This document shows, one piece after another, positions 4,862 through 6,655 of a stretch of DNA of 6,655 nt. Under the pieces are notes generated by a model that saw only the letters and a list, made by a program, of their open reading frames with translations, did no database searches and was not told the origin of the DNA. Where the stretch lies: the NCBI GenBank assembly GCA_021738105.1, contig JAIPCS010000181.1, positions 1 to 6,655 of the forward strand, given 5' to 3'. This DNA comes from Sulfuritalea sp. Its GTDB lineage: Bacteria > Pseudomonadota > Gammaproteobacteria > Burkholderiales > Rhodocyclaceae. Every line of letters starts with the position of its first letter. The first letter of the stretch is position 1. The translations under genes and the position numbers were made by a program.

Positions 4862-6655
4862 ATGACTACTACAATAAATAATACTGAGGAAACAGAAGCT
4901 TACGAACATACCGGGCAAATGGGTCTGCCCCTTCCGCAAGAGATTTCAGGCGAAGTCCTGCTCGAGAAGTACGCCAAGGGAAGTGAACGCGATGTGCACG
5001 ACGTGCGAAGCCGTGTGGCTCGTGCTCTGGCCTCGATTGAGGTCGAAGAAAAACGCAGTTATTGGGAAGAACGCTTCCTCGAAGCCCAGGAAAACGGCTT
5101 TGTACCTGCGGGTCGAATCAATTCGGCAGCCGGCACTGATCTGTGCGCTACGCTGATCAACTGTTTCGTTCAACCGGTCGGCGATTCAATTTCCGAAATC
5201 GTCGATGGACGTCCCGGCATTTACACCGCACTGCTGCAGGCGGCAGAAACCATGCGCCGCGGCGGTGGCGTCGGTTACGACTTTTCCTCCATTCGCCCGA
5301 TTGGCGCTCATGTCAAAGGCACGCAATCGCGTGCTTCCGGCCCGGTTTCCTACATGCGCGTGTTTGATCGCTCATGCGAAACGGTCGAATCCGCAGGGTC
5401 GCGCAGAGGCGCGCAAATGGGGGTTCTACGTTGCGACCATCCGGATATTGAAGAATTCATTCACGCCAAGGACAAAGGCGACTTGACCAACTTCAACATT
5501 TCGGTGGGCGTTACCGACCCCTTCATGCAGGCCGTCGAGGATGACGGAGATGTGGAGTTGACACATCGCGCCACACCGTCGGCCGATATCAAGGCCAATG
5601 GCGGCTATCAGCGTGAAGACGGTCAGTGGGTCTATCGCAAGGTACGCGCCCGGGAATTGTGGGAGCAGATCATGCGCTCCACCTATGATCACGCCGAACC
5701 GGGCATCCTGTTCCTCGACCGCATGAACAAGGACAACAATCTCTATTACTGCGAGAGCATCGAGGCCACCAACCCCTGCGCCGAACAACCGCTGCCACCC
5801 TATGGCTGTTGCTGCCTCGGTTCCATCAATCTGACACTGTTTGTCACCGATGCATTCACCGACAAGGCCAGTTTCGATTTCGCCGCATTCGGCAAGGTCA
5901 TCGACACATCCGTGCGCATGCTCGACAATGTGCTTGAAGCCACTCACTGGCCGCTGGAGCAGCAACTGGAAGAAGCGCAGAACAAGCGTCGCGTCGGCCT
6001 GGGCTTTACCGGACTTGGCGATGCACTGATCATGCTCAAGCAGCGTTACGACACTGAAGCCGCACGTGACATGGCAGTCAAGATTTCCGAATACATGCGC
6101 GATCGTTCCTACATGTACTCGGCCGAACTGGCCAAGGAGCGCGGAGCTTTCCCGCTATTCAATCGTGACATGTATCTTTCCGGCGGAAACTTCGCGTCGC
6201 GCCTGCCCAACGAAGTCAAGGAAAAGATCCGCAAGTACGGCCTGCGCAACTCACACCTGCTGTCGATCGCCCCCACCGGCACCATCAGCCTGGCATTCGC
6301 CGACAACGCCAGCAATGGAATCGAGCCGCCCTTCTCCTGGGTGTATACGCGTAAAAAGCGCATGGCCGACGGCACCCACAAGGAATACGCCGTAGAAGAC
6401 TACGCCTGGCGCCTCTACAAACATCAGGGCGGCGACGTCAGCGAGCTGCCGGACTACTTCGTCACTGCACTGGAAATCTCAGCGCAGGCGCACGAAAAAA
6501 TGGTGGCCGCCGTGGCACCCTACATCGATACGTCGATATCAAAGACCGTCAACGTACCGGCCGATTATTCCTACACGGAATTCGAGAACCTCTACATGGA
6601 GGCCGGGAAATCCGGCCTCAAGGGGCTCGCCACCTACCGGCCCAACTCGGTTCTT
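4862..6655 (+). CDS. nrdJ: Adenosylcobalamin-dependent (class II) ribonucleotide reductase, N-terminal 598 codons (runs off right edge)
   Basis: NrdJ makes deoxyribonucleotides in the cytoplasm, using coenzyme B12 to form a thiyl radical; it needs neither oxygen nor a NrdB partner. The frame is open from ATG 4862 to the window edge. The motif [12 protein letters not shown] (304-315) holds Asn304, the thiyl-radical Cys306 and Glu308 of the active site. Cys101 (LINCFVQP) and Cys317, eleven residues after Cys306, fit the redox-active pair by comparison with the Thermotoga enzyme. The phosphate-binding loop APTGTIS is at 470-476, and [13 protein letters not shown] (479-491) is typical of B12-dependent reductases rather than class I NrdA. 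The last residues, [14 protein letters not shown], are a conserved class II segment; the C-terminal shuttle cysteines lie outside. No N-terminal ATP-cone is seen: the conserved region begins by about residue 30. The ribosome binding site is weak (GAAAGAGA at 4852-4859). An upstream NrdR box suggests dATP-responsive repression; no cobalamin riboswitch is visible. Confidence 0.95.
   Translation, partial: MTTTINNTEETEAYEHTGQMGLPLPQEISGEVLLEKYAKGSERDVHDVRSRVARALASIEVEEKRSYWEERFLEAQENGFVPAGRINSAAGTDLCATLINCFVQPVGDSISEIVDGRPGIYTALLQAAETMRRGGGVGYDFSSIRPIGAHVKGTQSRASGPVSYMRVFDRSCETVESAGSRRGAQMGVLRCDHPDIEEFIHAKDKGDLTNFNISVGVTDPFMQAVEDDGDVELTHRATPSADIKANGGYQREDGQWVYRKVRARELWEQIMRSTYDHAEPGILFLDRMNKDNNLYYCESIEATNPCAEQPLPPYGCCCLGSINLTLFVTDAFTDKASFDFAAFGKVIDTSVRMLDNVLEATHWPLEQQLEEAQNKRRVGLGFTGLGDALIMLKQRYDTEAARDMAVKISEYMRDRSYMYSAELAKERGAFPLFNRDMYLSGGNFASRLPNEVKEKIRKYGLRNSHLLSIAPTGTISLAFADNASNGIEPPFSWVYTRKKRMADGTHKEYAVEDYAWRLYKHQGGDVSELPDYFVTALEISAQAHEKMVAAVAPYIDTSISKTVNVPADYSYTEFENLYMEAGKSGLKGLATYRPNSVL

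Noticed and set aside
5426..5965. 179-codon minus-strand reading frame inside nrdJ
   Set aside because: It is antisense to the catalytic core of NrdJ, including the NPCAE motif, and shows no family features of its own.
1..6655. A novel defence, mobile or secretion system
   Set aside because: All convincing coding sequence belongs to known families (SMC, QueF, MaoC-Pta, AckA, NrdJ); there are no repeat arrays, integrases, toxin-antitoxin-like pairs or unexplained gene-sized gaps.

Overview
The window looks like an ordinary chromosomal segment of a proteobacterium, most likely a betaproteobacterium. The reasons are the SMC head sequence, the short single-domain QueF, the MaoC-phosphotransacetylase fusion paired with acetate kinase, and a moderately GC-rich codon pattern. 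This placement is from recalled family resemblance, not a search. I see no transposase, integrase, tRNA, rRNA, CRISPR array or phage gene.

Layout. Positions 1-1122 (minus strand) hold the N-terminal 374 codons of the chromosome-segregation ATPase SMC; the gene runs off the left edge. A 91-bp divergent gap (1123-1213), containing the self-complementary -10 sequence ATTATAAT, separates it from queF (1214-1645, plus), the NADPH-dependent preQ0 reductase of queuosine biosynthesis. After a 238-bp non-coding gap comes a two-gene unit: a MaoC/PhaJ-type enoyl-CoA hydratase fused to a phosphate acyltransferase (1884-3302), then acetate kinase (3331-4530), 28 bp apart. A 331-bp AT-rich intergenic region (4531-4861) holds a probable terminator, a near-consensus NrdR box, a promoter candidate and a leader hairpin. 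It leads into nrdJ (4862 to the right edge), encoding a class II adenosylcobalamin-dependent ribonucleotide reductase, of which 598 codons are present.

How the genes work together. The fusion enzyme and acetate kinase form a recognisable acyl-CoA to acyl-phosphate to carboxylate plus ATP route, with a hydratase domain that could connect it to (R)-3-hydroxyacyl-CoA or polyhydroxyalkanoate metabolism. The other genes (SMC, QueF, NrdJ) are housekeeping functions without an obvious link to that pair. SMC and NrdJ are both cut by the window edges.

I did not find a convincing undescribed system. The most interesting points are regulatory: the NrdR box and leader hairpin before nrdJ, the symmetric -10 shared by smc and queF, and the inverted repeat before the fusion gene. 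The domain fusion itself is also worth attention.
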